Shown: positions 16,474 through 25,568, counted from the first letter of the stretch. The stretch: 64,000 nucleotides of DNA from Kitasatospora xanthocidica (GCF_014656195.1 NZ_BNBY01000007.1:296517-360516); one strand, 5' to 3'. Notes: generated by a model from the sequence alone, not told the origin. Numbers and translations are program-made.

Positions 16474-17562
16474 TCAGGAGTTGCGCCGGTCTTCCGCGTC
16501 GAAGGATGCCAGCGCCAACGCCGCGGGTTCCAGCGACCGGTGCAGTGCTGCCAGGACGGACGGGTCCAAACCGCCCAGGGCGTCGGCGAGTTCCTCGGCC
16601 GTGTCCTGGGCGATCTCCCGTGCCACCGCGGCCGGCGCCGTCCGTGGCCCGAGCTTGCTGACCGCGGCTGCCGCCCGGGCGGGGGTGAGCAGCGCGGATG
16701 CCTGGACCAGCAGCCAGGCCGGGACGCCGGCCGCGCCCTCCGGTGGGGGCAGGTACGGGCGGGCGCCGCCGTAGCGGCCGTCCTCGGCGAAGGCCTGCTG
16801 CTTGACCTTCACCAGTGGACGGGCCGCTGCCCCGGCCTCGCCCGACTCCCGCGACTCCCGCCACTCCCCGGCCGGTTTGAGGACGTACCCCTCCGCGAGG
16901 TTGTCCGCCAGGTCGGGCAGCCCGAACAGGGCCGGCACCCGGCTGGGGAACAGCACCGGCAGGTCCTGCAGGGCGTTCAGCGCGCCGTGCCCGAGGAGCG
17001 GGACGCAGGTGAGTCCGGCGGTGCTCGCGGCCGCGCGCAGGGTGCGGTCGGCGATCCACCAACGGCCTTGGGGTGTCTCGACGGTGGCGTCGAACGGCAG
17101 CCAGCGCAGGCCGGGGTCGTACCAGACGCCGGTCTGCACCGGGTCGACCCCGGCGACGGCGGGCACCCCGGGGTGCGGGTAGCGTCCGCCGGCCAGCTCG
17201 CCGTAGATCGTCACCGTGGCCGAGCGGCCCCACGCCCCGCGCCCGTGCCAGCGCACGGCCGCGGCGAACCGGCTTGCGGCGACCGTGAGTTCGGGCCAGA
17301 TCCGGCTCACGCCGAAGAAGCCGTCCAGCTCCTCGTCGTCCAGCAGTTCGCGCCGCTTCGCGGCCCGCACCGCCCCGCCATCCCCGCCATCCCCGCCATC
17401 CCCGCCCTCGCAGACCACCGCGAAGTGCGCGCCGTGCACCTTCTCCGTCGCGGTCCACTCGCGGCCGCCGGGCCCGCCGGAGCGGCCGCGCGAGGGGATC
17501 TTGGGGTAGGGCCGCAGCTCGGCCCCGTCGAACGCCGTCGTCTCGGACACGAACTCGGACAC
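16474..17562 (-). CDS. Rnl2-like RNA ligase family protein
   Basis: The 362-residue protein has the covalent nucleotidyltransferase motifs in order: motif I EKVHGAHF with Lys41 as the predicted AMP acceptor, motif III-like VTIYGELAGG (~125), motif IV AEGYVLKP (~222) and motif V LVKVKQQAF (~252). The KxHGxxF form is that of T4 RNA ligase 2 and its relatives, which seal nicks in duplex RNA, rather than of DNA ligases. A ~100-residue Ala-rich helical C-terminal part follows. GTG at 17562 is preferred because GAGGA lies 8 nt upstream; an in-frame start at 17658 would overlap the MerR gene. A short GGDGGDGGDGG expansion follows motif I. It sits alone between MerR and the ECF42 operon; no RtcB, PNK or toxin gene is adjacent. 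Substrate and role are unknown. Confidence 0.85.
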   Translation of the reverse strand: MSEFVSETTAFDGAELRPYPKIPSRGRSGGPGGREWTATEKVHGAHFAVVCEGGDGGDGGDGGAVRAAKRRELLDDEELDGFFGVSRIWPELTVAASRFAAAVRWHGRGAWGRSATVTIYGELAGGRYPHPGVPAVAGVDPVQTGVWYDPGLRWLPFDATVETPQGRWWIADRTLRAAASTAGLTCVPLLGHGALNALQDLPVLFPSRVPALFGLPDLADNLAEGYVLKPAGEWRESRESGEAGAAARPLVKVKQQAFAEDGRYGGARPYLPPPEGAAGVPAWLLVQASALLTPARAAAAVSKLGPRTAPAAVAREIAQDTAEELADALGGLDPSVLAALHRSLEPAALALASFDAEDRRNS

Positions 17563-17654
17563 GAACAGGATCCTCGCCGCCGAACCCGCCCACCGGCAAC
17601 CGGGATTCCCGGGGGCCGGGGCCGAGGGCCGGCGCCCGCCACCGGCGCCCACCG

Positions 17655-18431
17655 TCACGACCGCGGCAGGGCTACCCCGGCGGCTCGGAGCCTGGCCTCG
17701 GTGAGCGCGGTCAGCCGGGCCGAGACCGGCGCCCGGTCACCGCCGTGCTCGTTGATCATCCGGTACTGGGCGGAAGCCCTGCGCCAGGCCCGCAGGCTGG
17801 CGGGGCTCGCCAGTAGGGCGGGGTGGGCGAGGTAGTGGTCGGCCATGGCGGTCGCGAGTTCCTCGATCCGCGGGTCGTCCGGTTCCCAGGTCTCGGCCTC
17901 CAGGCCGCGCTTGGTCAGCTCGACGTACTCGGGGTCGTCGAGGCAGTGTTCCAGCCGGGCCAGGAACCCGTCGAAGCCCTCCGGCACCATCGCCCGGGCC
18001 AGCACCAGGGCCTCGCGTTGCGCGGCCACGTAGTCGGGGCCGAAGCCGAGGCCGGGCATCCGGTCCAGGACGGCGCAGGCGCGTTCGGGCAGCAGGGCCC
18101 GGTCGCCCTCGGCGAGCCGGTGCAGCGTGTCGCGACGGGCGCTCAACTCCGCGATCCGCTCGGTCAGCCGCCGCCCGACGTCGGCGAGGGAGGCGGCGAA
18201 CTCCTCGGCGTCGGCGTCGAGCAGGGGCCCGACCTCGGCCAGCGGCACCCCGGCGGCGGCCAGGGTCCGGACCTGCACCAGCCGCAGCAACTCCGCCGAT
18301 CCGTACCGCCGGTAGCCGGAGGCGTCGCGTCGCGGCTCCTCGACCAGCCCGTGCCGGTGGTAGTGCCGCACCGTCCTCACCGTGACGCCGACGAAGGCCG
18401 CCGCCTGCCCGATCGTGACTCCGCCTGTCAT
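17655..18431 (-). CDS. MerR-family transcriptional regulator
   Basis: The 258-residue protein begins with a MerR HTH (TIGQAAAFVGVTVRTVRHYHRHGLVEEPRRDASGYRRY, residues ~5-45, split here only for description), a coiled-coil dimerisation helix (~85-120) and a ~130-residue C-terminal domain resembling the helical effector part of TipA-like regulators. It is 102 bp downstream of a serine hydrolase gene on the same strand. No cysteine cluster for metal sensing is seen, so the effector is probably organic. The upstream frame continues without a good start; ATG at 18431 fits the family. Confidence 0.9.
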   Translation of the reverse strand: MTGGVTIGQAAAFVGVTVRTVRHYHRHGLVEEPRRDASGYRRYGSAELLRLVQVRTLAAAGVPLAEVGPLLDADAEEFAASLADVGRRLTERIAELSARRDTLHRLAEGDRALLPERACAVLDRMPGLGFGPDYVAAQREALVLARAMVPEGFDGFLARLEHCLDDPEYVELTKRGLEAETWEPDDPRIEELATAMADHYLAHPALLASPASLRAWRRASAQYRMINEHGGDRAPVSARLTALTEARLRAAGVALPRS

Positions 18432-18532
18432 CCGCCCGCCATCCCCCGACATCTCTCGACTGTTCGCTGGTCGTCGCCCACCCCGCCCCGCTCCCGAAGC
18501 GTACGGGCCACGGCCGTACGGGCCATGGCCGT

Positions 18533-19636
18533 TCAGCCCGCGCGGAACACCTCGTCGACGAGCAGCTGCTGGGCGCGCTGGAAGGCCGGTGCGATGGACA
18601 GGTCCGCGTCGTCCACGAAGGTCAGCCCGGCGGTGAGGGTCGTGCCGCCGTCGGGGCTGCCGTACATCAGCGCCGCCGAGCCGATGGTGGCGCCGTTGTG
18701 GTGGTAGACGGTGCCGCGGCCCTGGCCCAGGTCCTGCGCGAACACGCCCAGGCCGTAGCCGATCGTCGCCTCCGGCGTGCGCATCTCCGTCAGCAGGCCG
18801 GCCGGCAGGAGGCGGCCGCCCATCAGCGCGGAGAAGTAGGTGTGCAGGTCCCGGGTGGTCGAGATCATGTCGCCGCCGGCCGCGACCCAGGAGGGGTTGT
18901 GCCGGGTGACGTCGACCGTCCGCTCCCGCCCCGCGTCCTGGTAGCGGTAGTAGCCGTGGTTGTGGGGCTCGGGGACCTCCGGCGAGGTGCCCGGCGCCAC
19001 GGTGCCCGTCATGCCCAGCGGCGCCAGGACCAGTCGTCGCAGTTCCTCGGCGAACGGCCGGCCGGTGACCTCCTCGATCACCAGCCGGGCGAGCACGTAG
19101 TTGGTGTTGGAGTAGCTCCAGCCCGCGCCTGGCGCGAACCGCGCCGGGTGGGACAGCGACAGCCGTACCAGTTCCTCGGGCGGGTAGGTACGGAACCGGC
19201 CGTCCACCCACTCCTTGCCCCGCCACGGGATCCCGGGCACGACCGTCCCGTCGTCGAGGAGTTCGCCGGTGTGGCTGAAGATCCCGCTGGTGTGCTGGAG
19301 CAGCATCCGCACCGTGATCCGCCGGTCCAGCCCGAACCGGGGCAGGTGGTCGGCGACCGGGGCGTCGAGGCCGATCCGGCCCTCCGCGACCAGCAGCAGC
19401 ACCACGGTGGCCACGAAGCTCTTGGTGGAGCTGCCGACCCGGAAGTGCCCGTCGGAGAGCGCATCGGCCCGGCCGAGCTCGCGCGTACCGGCACTGCCGA
19501 CCCACTCGCCGCGCTCGTCGTTGACCCGCAGCTGCACGCCGAGGAAGCCCGCTTCGACGAGCTCCTCGATCGCGTTCCGCAGCTCCGGGCGGTCAGCCTC
19601 TCGACTGGGCGAGGTGCTGGGGAAGGTGGTGGACAT
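18533..19636 (-). CDS. Serine hydrolase (class C beta-lactamase/D-Ala-D-Ala carboxypeptidase fold)
   Basis: The 367-residue protein has the SxxK motif (SSTK, residues 69-72), YSN (about 175) and HHNG as the third active-site motif (about 316), the set found in class C beta-lactamases, DD-peptidases and esterases of this fold. No signal peptide is visible, so it is probably cytosolic and more likely an esterase or amidase than a cell-wall enzyme. GGAG precedes the ATG at 19636 by 5 nt. The upstream 125 bp contain an ACCTCAAG half-site of the kind bound by MerR proteins; the MerR gene follows directly, so it may regulate this gene (inference). Confidence 0.9.
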   Translation of the reverse strand: MSTTFPSTSPSREADRPELRNAIEELVEAGFLGVQLRVNDERGEWVGSAGTRELGRADALSDGHFRVGSSTKSFVATVVLLLVAEGRIGLDAPVADHLPRFGLDRRITVRMLLQHTSGIFSHTGELLDDGTVVPGIPWRGKEWVDGRFRTYPPEELVRLSLSHPARFAPGAGWSYSNTNYVLARLVIEEVTGRPFAEELRRLVLAPLGMTGTVAPGTSPEVPEPHNHGYYRYQDAGRERTVDVTRHNPSWVAAGGDMISTTRDLHTYFSALMGGRLLPAGLLTEMRTPEATIGYGLGVFAQDLGQGRGTVYHHNGATIGSAALMYGSPDGGTTLTAGLTFVDDADLSIAPAFQRAQQLLVDEVFRAG

Positions 19637-19761
19637 GGCGCTCCTTCGCGTCCGTCGGCCCGCTCCCGTGTCGGGCCGCTGCGCCGAGCCTCCACCCCGC
19701 CCCTGGGTCAACCTCAAGCGTGATCCGGCTCACATCCATGCCCCCATCACCACCCCCGCCC

Positions 19762-21009
19762 TCAGACGCCCCACTCCGCCCGCAGCCGCGCGAACGCCTC
19801 GTGGAATCCCGGGAAGGTCTTCCGCACGCATCCCGGGTCGTCGAAGGTGATGCCCGGTGTGCGCAGCGAGGTGACGGCGAAGGACATCACGATCCGGTGG
19901 TCGCCGTGGGTGGCGATCTCGACCGGGCGGGGCGTGCCGGGGTGGATCTCGATCCAGTCGTCGCCGGTGTCCACGGTGATGCCCATCGCGCGGAGGTTGG
20001 CGGCGCAGGCCTCCAGGCGGTCGCACTCCTTGACCCGGGTGTTGTGGACGTCCTCGATCCGGACCGGGCCGGTGGCGAAGGGCGCGATCGCGGCGAGGGT
20101 GGGCATGGTGTCGGAGATGTCCCGCATGTTGACGGTGAGGCCGCCGAGCGTGCCGTCGCCGGACACGGTCGTACGGTCGTCCCCGACGTCGACCCGGACG
20201 CCCATCCGCCGCAGGACGTCGACGAAGCGCAGGTCGCCCTGGAGGGCGTCGCGGCCGAGGCCGGGGACGGTGATCTCGCGGCCGGCGAGGGCGGCGGCGG
20301 CGAAGAAGTAGCTCGCGGTGGAGGCGTCCGGTTCGACGGCGTACCCGGTCGCCCGGTAGCCGCCGGGGGGCACGTCGAAGAGCTCGCCGTGCGGCGTCCG
20401 TTCCCGCTTCACTTCGACACCGAAGGAGCGCATCATCGCGAGGGTGATGCCGATGTACGGGGCCGAGACCAGCCGGGTGACGGTGATCCGCAGGCCGTCG
20501 CGGGTGAGCGGGCCGAGCAGCAGCAGCGCGGTCAGGTACTGCGAGGACTCCCCGGCGTCCAGGGTGAGTTCGCCGCCGCGGACGCCGTCGGCGACGACGG
20601 TGAGCGGGTGGTGCCCCTCGGCCTGTTCGTGCCGCAGGTCGACGCCGAGTTCGCGCAGTGCCCGGGTGAGCGGGGCGACGGGGCGGCGGCGCATCTGGGC
20701 CGAGGCGTCGAAGCGGTAGGTGCCGTGGCCGGCGGCGGCGAGGGTGGGCAGGAAGCGGGCGGTGGTGGCGCCGTCCCGGCAGTACACCTCGGCCGTCTCG
20801 ACGGCGGGCCCGGCGGGCCGGCCCGTCACCCGCCAGGCGTCGGCCGCCCGTTCGACCCGGTAGCCGAGTGCGGCCAGCCCTTGCGCGAAGCCTTCGGTGT
20901 CGTCGGAGGCGAGCGGCCGGTGCAGGGTGGTCTCGCCGTCGGCGGCGGCGGCCAGGAACAGCGCCCGGGCGGTGATGGACTTGGACCCGGGGATCTGGAC
21001 GGCGGTCAC
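19762..21009 (-). CDS. aroA: EPSP synthase (3-phosphoshikimate 1-carboxyvinyltransferase) family
   Basis: The 415-residue protein has the N-terminal PGSKSITARALFLAAAADG and RPLASDDT segments, the DGATTARFLPTLAAAG loop that binds substrate phosphate, and the late ECDRLEACAANLRAMG and GDHRIVMSFAV signatures of EPSP synthase, which condenses shikimate-3-phosphate with PEP. The class I motif NAGTAxRPL is replaced by RDGATTARFLP, so this may be a secondary paralogue with a specialised role rather than the main shikimate enzyme (inference). GTG at 21009 is chosen because homology begins there and GGGAG is upstream. No other shikimate pathway gene is nearby. Confidence 0.88.
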   Translation of the reverse strand: MTAVQIPGSKSITARALFLAAAADGETTLHRPLASDDTEGFAQGLAALGYRVERAADAWRVTGRPAGPAVETAEVYCRDGATTARFLPTLAAAGHGTYRFDASAQMRRRPVAPLTRALRELGVDLRHEQAEGHHPLTVVADGVRGGELTLDAGESSQYLTALLLLGPLTRDGLRITVTRLVSAPYIGITLAMMRSFGVEVKRERTPHGELFDVPPGGYRATGYAVEPDASTASYFFAAAALAGREITVPGLGRDALQGDLRFVDVLRRMGVRVDVGDDRTTVSGDGTLGGLTVNMRDISDTMPTLAAIAPFATGPVRIEDVHNTRVKECDRLEACAANLRAMGITVDTGDDWIEIHPGTPRPVEIATHGDHRIVMSFAVTSLRTPGITFDDPGCVRKTFPGFHEAFARLRAEWGV

Positions 21010-21130
21010 GGCAGGCTCTCCCAACACAGGTGCGTCCGGTGGCGTCGGTCCCGATCCTGCCGCACCGGCTCCCTGCCGTTCGCGACGTTCCACGGACTGG
21101 ACGACGACGGCCCGGCGAACTCCGAGGCCC

Positions 21131-21748
21131 TCAGCGGCGTTCCCAGAGCCCGGCCAGGTGCGCGTGCAGGACCTCCTCCGCCTCCGCCGCCGTCCGGTAC
21201 CCGATCAGGACGTGCGCGGTGAGCCCGTCCGCGAGGGCGAGCAGCGTCCGGGCCTCGGTCCGCGCCTCCAGCACCCCGCCGGCGACCGCCCAGTCGGCCC
21301 CGCCCCCACCCTCGGACGCCTCCGCGACCAGCCGCACCACCAGCTCCTCCAGCGCCGCGTAGCTGCCGCGCAGGGTCTGCGCCAGCCCGGGGTCGACGGC
21401 GGCCGCGGCGACGAAGGCGAGCCAGATCCTGGCCTCGGCCCGGTGTTCCTCGCGCAGCAGCGCCACTTCCCCGGCGACCAGCCCGAGTTCACTGGCGGCC
21501 GACTGGGCCGGCCCGGCGGTCAGCCGGACCCGCACCCGCTCGGTGACGCGCTCGCCGACGTGCGCGAGGGCGAATCCCAGCATCTCCTCCTTGGTGCGGA
21601 AGCAGCGCTGGACGGCGCCCATGGAGACCTCGGCGCGGGTGGCGACGTCCCGCAGGGTGACGGCTCCCAGGCCGCGTTCGTCCACGAGTGCGCAGACGGC
21701 GTCGGCGATCAGCCGGCGACGGCTCTCGTGGTCCACCTGCTTGGGCAT
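21131..21748 (-). CDS. TetR-family transcriptional regulator
   Basis: The 205-residue protein has a canonical TetR HTH (VTLRDVATRAEVSMGAVQRCFRTKEEML, residues ~30-57) and a helical C-terminal domain. GGAGG lies 4-8 nt before ATG 21748. It is divergent from an amidase gene, and the 140-bp gap contains two similar inverted repeats (21810-21831 and 21844-21865), which strongly suggests that it represses both itself and the amidase. The ligand may be an amide substrate or product (inference). Confidence 0.92.
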   Translation of the reverse strand: MPKQVDHESRRRLIADAVCALVDERGLGAVTLRDVATRAEVSMGAVQRCFRTKEEMLGFALAHVGERVTERVRVRLTAGPAQSAASELGLVAGEVALLREEHRAEARIWLAFVAAAAVDPGLAQTLRGSYAALEELVVRLVAEASEGGGGADWAVAGGVLEARTEARTLLALADGLTAHVLIGYRTAAEAEEVLHAHLAGLWERR

Positions 21749-21809
21749 GCCGCCTCCTGGCCGAGTTCCCGACGGTGCGGGATCCCGACGTTCCGAGTTC
21801 CCACCCTTA

Positions 21810-21865
21810 TTCCGATGCAAGCGTATCGCTTCCCCGGCTATGGTTCCGATGCAACCGCATCGGAA
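21810..21865. promoter_or_regulatory. Two operators between tetR and amidase
   Basis: TTCCGATGC-AACC-GCATCGGAA (21844-21865) has perfect 9-bp arms. A weaker copy starts 34 bp earlier (TTCCGATGC-AAGC-GTATCGCTT, 21810-21831). Both lie between the divergent starts and are best explained as binding sites of the TetR regulator. Confidence 0.75.
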
Positions 21866-21888
21866 CGAGCCCGAGGAGCCCCGCCCCC

Positions 21889-23301
21889 ATGCCCCTGTGG
21901 AGCAAACCCGCCACCGAACTCGCCGCCGCCGTCCGCACCGGCGAGGTCTCCGCCCTCGACGTGGTCGACAGCCACCTCGACCGCATCGCCGAGGTCAACC
22001 CGCACCTGAACGCCGTGACCCGGCTCCTCGCCGACCGGGCCCGCGCCGCCGCCCGGGACACCGACCGCCGCCGGGCCGCCGGCGAGGACGTCGGGCCGCT
22101 CGCGGGCGTGCCGTTCACCGTCAAGGAGTGCACGCCGATCGAGGGCGTGCCCACCACCTTCGGCACCCCGCGCTTCCGTGACCACGTCGCCCCCGCCGAC
22201 GCCGTCCCGGTGGCCCGGCTGCGCGCCGCCGGGGCGATCCCGATCGGCCACAGCAACCTGCCGACCCTGATCCTGGCCGGGATGCACACCCGCAGCGAGC
22301 TGTACGGCGACACCCGCAACCCCTGGGACCCGAGCCGCACCCCGGGCGGCACCAGCGGCGGTGACGGCGCCGCGGTCGCCGCCGGCCTGGCCCCGCTCGG
22401 GCTCGGCAACGACTCGGGCGGCTCGGTCCGGATCCCGGCCGCCTTCTGCGGCGTCGCCGCCCTCAAGCCGACCACCGGCCGCTTCCCCGCCGACCAGCGC
22501 CTGATCGGCCCGGACGACCCCGGCCCGGCCTCCCAAGTCCTGGTCACCGACGGCCCGTTGGCCCGTACGGTGGCCGACCTCCGGCTCGCCTACGAGGCGC
22601 TGGCCGGCACCGACCCCCGCGACCCGCGCGCCGTCCCGGCGCCGCTGTACGGCGAACCGCTCCGGCGGCCGCTCAGGGTGGCCGTGGTCGCCGACCCGGG
22701 CGGCCACGGTGTCCACCCCACCGTCCGCCGGGCCGTCGAGGCCGCCGCCGAGGCGCTGCGCGACGCCGGGTACGAGGTCCGGGAGGTGCCCGACGTCCCG
22801 CGGCTGGACGAGGCGTACGACACCTACCACCGGCTCACCGTCACCGAGTTCGCCCCGAGCTGGCCCGCCGTACGGCAGCTGCTCGGCGAGGGCGGCGACC
22901 GCTTCATCGAGCTGACCATGCGCAGCGCCCCGCCCGCCGACGCCCCGGGGCTGATCCGGCTGATGAGCGCGTGGATGAACATCCGCCGCTCCTGGACGGA
23001 GTTCCTGGACGAGTACCCGCTGCTGCTGGGGCCGGTCTTCACCGAGCCGCCGGTCGAGCCGGGCCTGGAGTCGCGGGACCAGGCGGGCCGCGACCGGGTC
23101 GCCATGGCGATGCGACTGTGCTCGGTGACCAGCTTCGTCGGCGTCCCGGCGGTCGCCGTCCCGACCGGGCTCGCCGAGGACGGCCTCCCCACCGGCGTGC
23201 AGCTGATCGGACGGGCCTTCCGCGAGGACCTGTGCCTGGCCGCCGCCCAGGCCGTCGAGGACCGCCTGGGCGTGCTCACCCCGATCGACCCCCGACGGTA
23301 G
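21889..23301 (+). CDS. Amidase signature family enzyme
   Basis: The 470-residue protein has the Ser-cisSer-Lys triad of the amidase signature family: Lys in FTVKECTPIEG (about residue 80), the Gly/Ser loop GGTSGGDGAAVAAG (about 152) and the nucleophile region GNDSGGSVRIPAAFCG (about 176). These enzymes hydrolyse amide bonds, using substrates from acylamides to nitrile-derived amides. GAGGAG lies 10 nt upstream of ATG 21889. The second Ser of the GGSS(G) loop reads GGTSGGDG, where Asp replaces a usual Ser, a common variant. It is divergent from and probably controlled by TetR. Confidence 0.93.
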   Translation: MPLWSKPATELAAAVRTGEVSALDVVDSHLDRIAEVNPHLNAVTRLLADRARAAARDTDRRRAAGEDVGPLAGVPFTVKECTPIEGVPTTFGTPRFRDHVAPADAVPVARLRAAGAIPIGHSNLPTLILAGMHTRSELYGDTRNPWDPSRTPGGTSGGDGAAVAAGLAPLGLGNDSGGSVRIPAAFCGVAALKPTTGRFPADQRLIGPDDPGPASQVLVTDGPLARTVADLRLAYEALAGTDPRDPRAVPAPLYGEPLRRPLRVAVVADPGGHGVHPTVRRAVEAAAEALRDAGYEVREVPDVPRLDEAYDTYHRLTVTEFAPSWPAVRQLLGEGGDRFIELTMRSAPPADAPGLIRLMSAWMNIRRSWTEFLDEYPLLLGPVFTEPPVEPGLESRDQAGRDRVAMAMRLCSVTSFVGVPAVAVPTGLAEDGLPTGVQLIGRAFREDLCLAAAQAVEDRLGVLTPIDPRR

Positions 23302-23371
23302 CGAGGCGGCAGCAGGACGGTGGCGGGCCGGCGGCGGGGCGTTACGGGACGGCCGGCGGGGCGGACGACGG

Positions 23372-23611
23372 CTACCGCCGGCGCAGGCTCCGGCCCAGGT
23401 AGGCGCCCCACGCGAGCGTGAGACCGGCCAACAGGCCGCCGCCCGCCGTCCGGAGCACCGACCCGCCGCCGGAGTCCGCCGGCACCAGCCCGAGCAGCGC
23501 GAACACCCCGGCCGCGACCAGCACCAGGCCCAGCGTGGCCAGCCCGACGCCCACCAGCCGTCCCCCACGGCCGGTTCGGGCCCCATCACCGTCTCGCGGT
23601 TCTCGATTCAC
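23372..23611 (-). CDS. Small membrane protein, two predicted helices
   Basis: The 79-residue frame has a basic start (NREPRDGDGARTGRGGR), a helix (LVGVGLATLGLVLVAAGVFA), a short Gly/Ser loop and a second helix (GGGLLAGLTLAWGAYLG) ending in GRSLRRR. No family is recognised. GTG 23611 has GGGGGAG upstream. It is 38 bp downstream of the response regulator stop on the same strand, so it may be the third gene of the two-component operon. Confidence 0.65.
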   Translation of the reverse strand: MNREPRDGDGARTGRGGRLVGVGLATLGLVLVAAGVFALLGLVPADSGGGSVLRTAGGGLLAGLTLAWGAYLGRSLRRR

Positions 23612-23649
23612 AGTCTCCCCCTCAGTACTCGACGCCGGTTGACGACGGC

Positions 23650-24327
23650 TCACGCCCCCTGCAGGCCCGGAACCACCAGCCCGGACTCGTACGCGATCAC
23701 CACCGCGTGCGTCCGGTTCTGCGCGCCGAGCTTGGTCAGCACGTTCCCGACGTGCGTCTTCACCGTCTCCAGGCTCACCGCCAGCGACTCGGCGATCTCC
23801 GGGTTCGAGGAGCCCGTCGCCATCAGCCGCAGCACCTCCTCCTCCCGCCCGGTCAGCGCGGCCCGGGGCAGCGCCTCCGCCGAGTTCAGCGGGCGGGCCG
23901 CCACCATCCGGCGCAGCGCGGCCGGGAACAGGATCGCCTCCCCGGCCGCCGCCACCCGCACCGCCTCCGCGATCTGCGGGACGGGCCGCCGCTTCAGGAC
24001 GAAGCCGCTCGCCCCGGCGCTGAGCGCGGCCGTCACGTAGTCGTCGTTCTCGAAGGTCGTGATCACCACGACCTTCGGCGGGGTTCCGTCGCCCGCGTTC
24101 AGCAGTTCGCGGGTCGCCTCGATCCCGTTGCGGCGCGGCATCCGGACGTCCATCAGCACCACGTCCGGCCGCAGCCGCCGCACCTGCTCGACCACCTCGA
24201 CCCCGTCCGCCGCCTGCCCCACCACCGTCAGGCCCGGCTGGGCGCCCAGCAGGGTGCTCAGCCCGCTGCGGGTCACGGGGTCGTCGTCCGCGATCAGGAC
24301 GGTGACGGGGGCTTCCGGGCTGCTCAC
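23650..24327 (-). CDS. NarL/FixJ-type response regulator
   Basis: The 225-residue protein has a receiver domain (acidic IADDDPVT at ~13, phospho-acceptor Asp in VVLMDVRMP at ~59, Thr in VVITTFE at ~87, Lys in FVLKRR at ~108) and a C-terminal LuxR-type HTH (LTGREEEVLRLMATGSSNPEIAESL). Its GTG start overlaps the stop of the kinase gene (GTGA at 24324-24327), so both are made from one transcript. Targets are unknown; no neighbouring transporter gene marks a stress. Confidence 0.95.
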   Translation of the reverse strand: MSSPEAPVTVLIADDDPVTRSGLSTLLGAQPGLTVVGQAADGVEVVEQVRRLRPDVVLMDVRMPRRNGIEATRELLNAGDGTPPKVVVITTFENDDYVTAALSAGASGFVLKRRPVPQIAEAVRVAAAGEAILFPAALRRMVAARPLNSAEALPRAALTGREEEVLRLMATGSSNPEIAESLAVSLETVKTHVGNVLTKLGAQNRTHAVVIAYESGLVVPGLQGA

Positions 24328-25568
24328 GCCGCCCACCGTACCGGCAGCCGCACGGCCAGGCGCCAACGCTGCGGACCACCGCCTCCAGTACCCCCGACGC
24401 CCCCGCCCCCGTACGGCCCGGCCTCGAACTCGCCGTGCAGCAGCCGCACCCGCTCGGCGAGACCGGGCAGGCCGTGGCCCGAGGTCGGGAAGCCGCTCGG
24501 CCCCGACTTCGCCTCGTTGTCGACGCTCAGCTCCAGCCCGTCCTCGCCCGCCACCACCCGCAGCCGGATCGGCCCGCCCGCCCCGTGCCGCAGCGCGTTG
24601 GTCAGGCCCTCCTGAAGGATCCGGTACGCGGCCCGGGACAGCGTGCCGTGCACCCGCTCCGGCGAGCCGACGATCTCCGGCTCCACGACCGCGCCCGCGT
24701 GGCGCAGCCGGTCCAGCAGCTCGGGCAGGTCCGCGAGCGTCCGGGTCGGCGCCGTGCCCGCCTGCTCGTCCCGCAGGACGCCCAGCACGTAGTCCAGGTC
24801 CTCCAGCGCCGCCCGGGTCGACTCCTCGATGCTGCGCATCGCCGCCCGTGCCGCCGCCGGATCGGCCGCCAGCACCTCCCCGGCGACGGCGGCCTGGATG
24901 GTGGCGGCGGTCAGCGTGTGCCCGATCGAGTCGTGCAGCTCGTGCGCCAGCCGGTTCCGTTCGGCCAGTGCCCGCTCCCGCTCGGCCGCCATCGCCAGCC
25001 GCTCCGCCGCCGACGGCCCCAGCAGCCGCGGCGCCAGCCGGCGCAGGCCGCCCGACACCGCCACGAACAGCACCGCCGCAGCCGCCAGGCAGACCGCCGC
25101 GACCACCCAGCTCCAGCCGCCGGTCAGGTCGGTGGCCCACCCGAACAGGCTGATCCGCACGTCACCCGACGCCCACTTCCCCGGCAACGCCACCGCCATC
25201 GTCAGCAGGACGCTCCCGCCGAACAGCAGCACCCACCCCGACAGCACGTGCACCACCAGGAACACCGGCGTCCGCCACCGCTCCCCCGAGGCCCCCTTCA
25301 CCGGGTCCGGCACCGTCACCCGCAGCAGCCGCCGCGCGCCCCGCACCAGCATCCGCCGCGTCACCCCGGCCAGCCCCACCGCCCCGATCAGCGCCACCCA
25401 GAGGGCGAGCGACAGCACCGCCGACAGCAGGTACGGGTCCGCCCGCATCCCGGCCACGGGCACCAGCGCGACCAGCGCCAACGGCAGAGCCGCCAGCGCC
25501 CCGAGAACGGCGAACAGCACACCCGTGTACGTGGAACCGCGCAGCAGCGGCCGAAGAACCTTGATCAT
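24324..25568 (-). CDS. Sensor histidine kinase (HisKA_3/HATPase)
   Basis: The 414-residue kinase has four to five membrane helices in the first ~190 residues with short loops, so it likely senses in or near the membrane. The dimerisation/phosphoacceptor box is LAHELHDSIGHTLT (His about residue 222), followed by a HATPase with NALRHG and GHGLPGLAERV. This belongs to the NarL-partner subgroup. ATG 25568 lacks a clear ribosome-binding site, so the transcript may be leaderless. A glycine-rich insertion (GPYGGGGVGGTGGGG) lies near the C-terminus. Confidence 0.94.
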   Translation of the reverse strand: MIKVLRPLLRGSTYTGVLFAVLGALAALPLALVALVPVAGMRADPYLLSAVLSLALWVALIGAVGLAGVTRRMLVRGARRLLRVTVPDPVKGASGERWRTPVFLVVHVLSGWVLLFGGSVLLTMAVALPGKWASGDVRISLFGWATDLTGGWSWVVAAVCLAAAAVLFVAVSGGLRRLAPRLLGPSAAERLAMAAERERALAERNRLAHELHDSIGHTLTAATIQAAVAGEVLAADPAAARAAMRSIEESTRAALEDLDYVLGVLRDEQAGTAPTRTLADLPELLDRLRHAGAVVEPEIVGSPERVHGTLSRAAYRILQEGLTNALRHGAGGPIRLRVVAGEDGLELSVDNEAKSGPSGFPTSGHGLPGLAERVRLLHGEFEAGPYGGGGVGGTGGGGPQRWRLAVRLPVRWAA

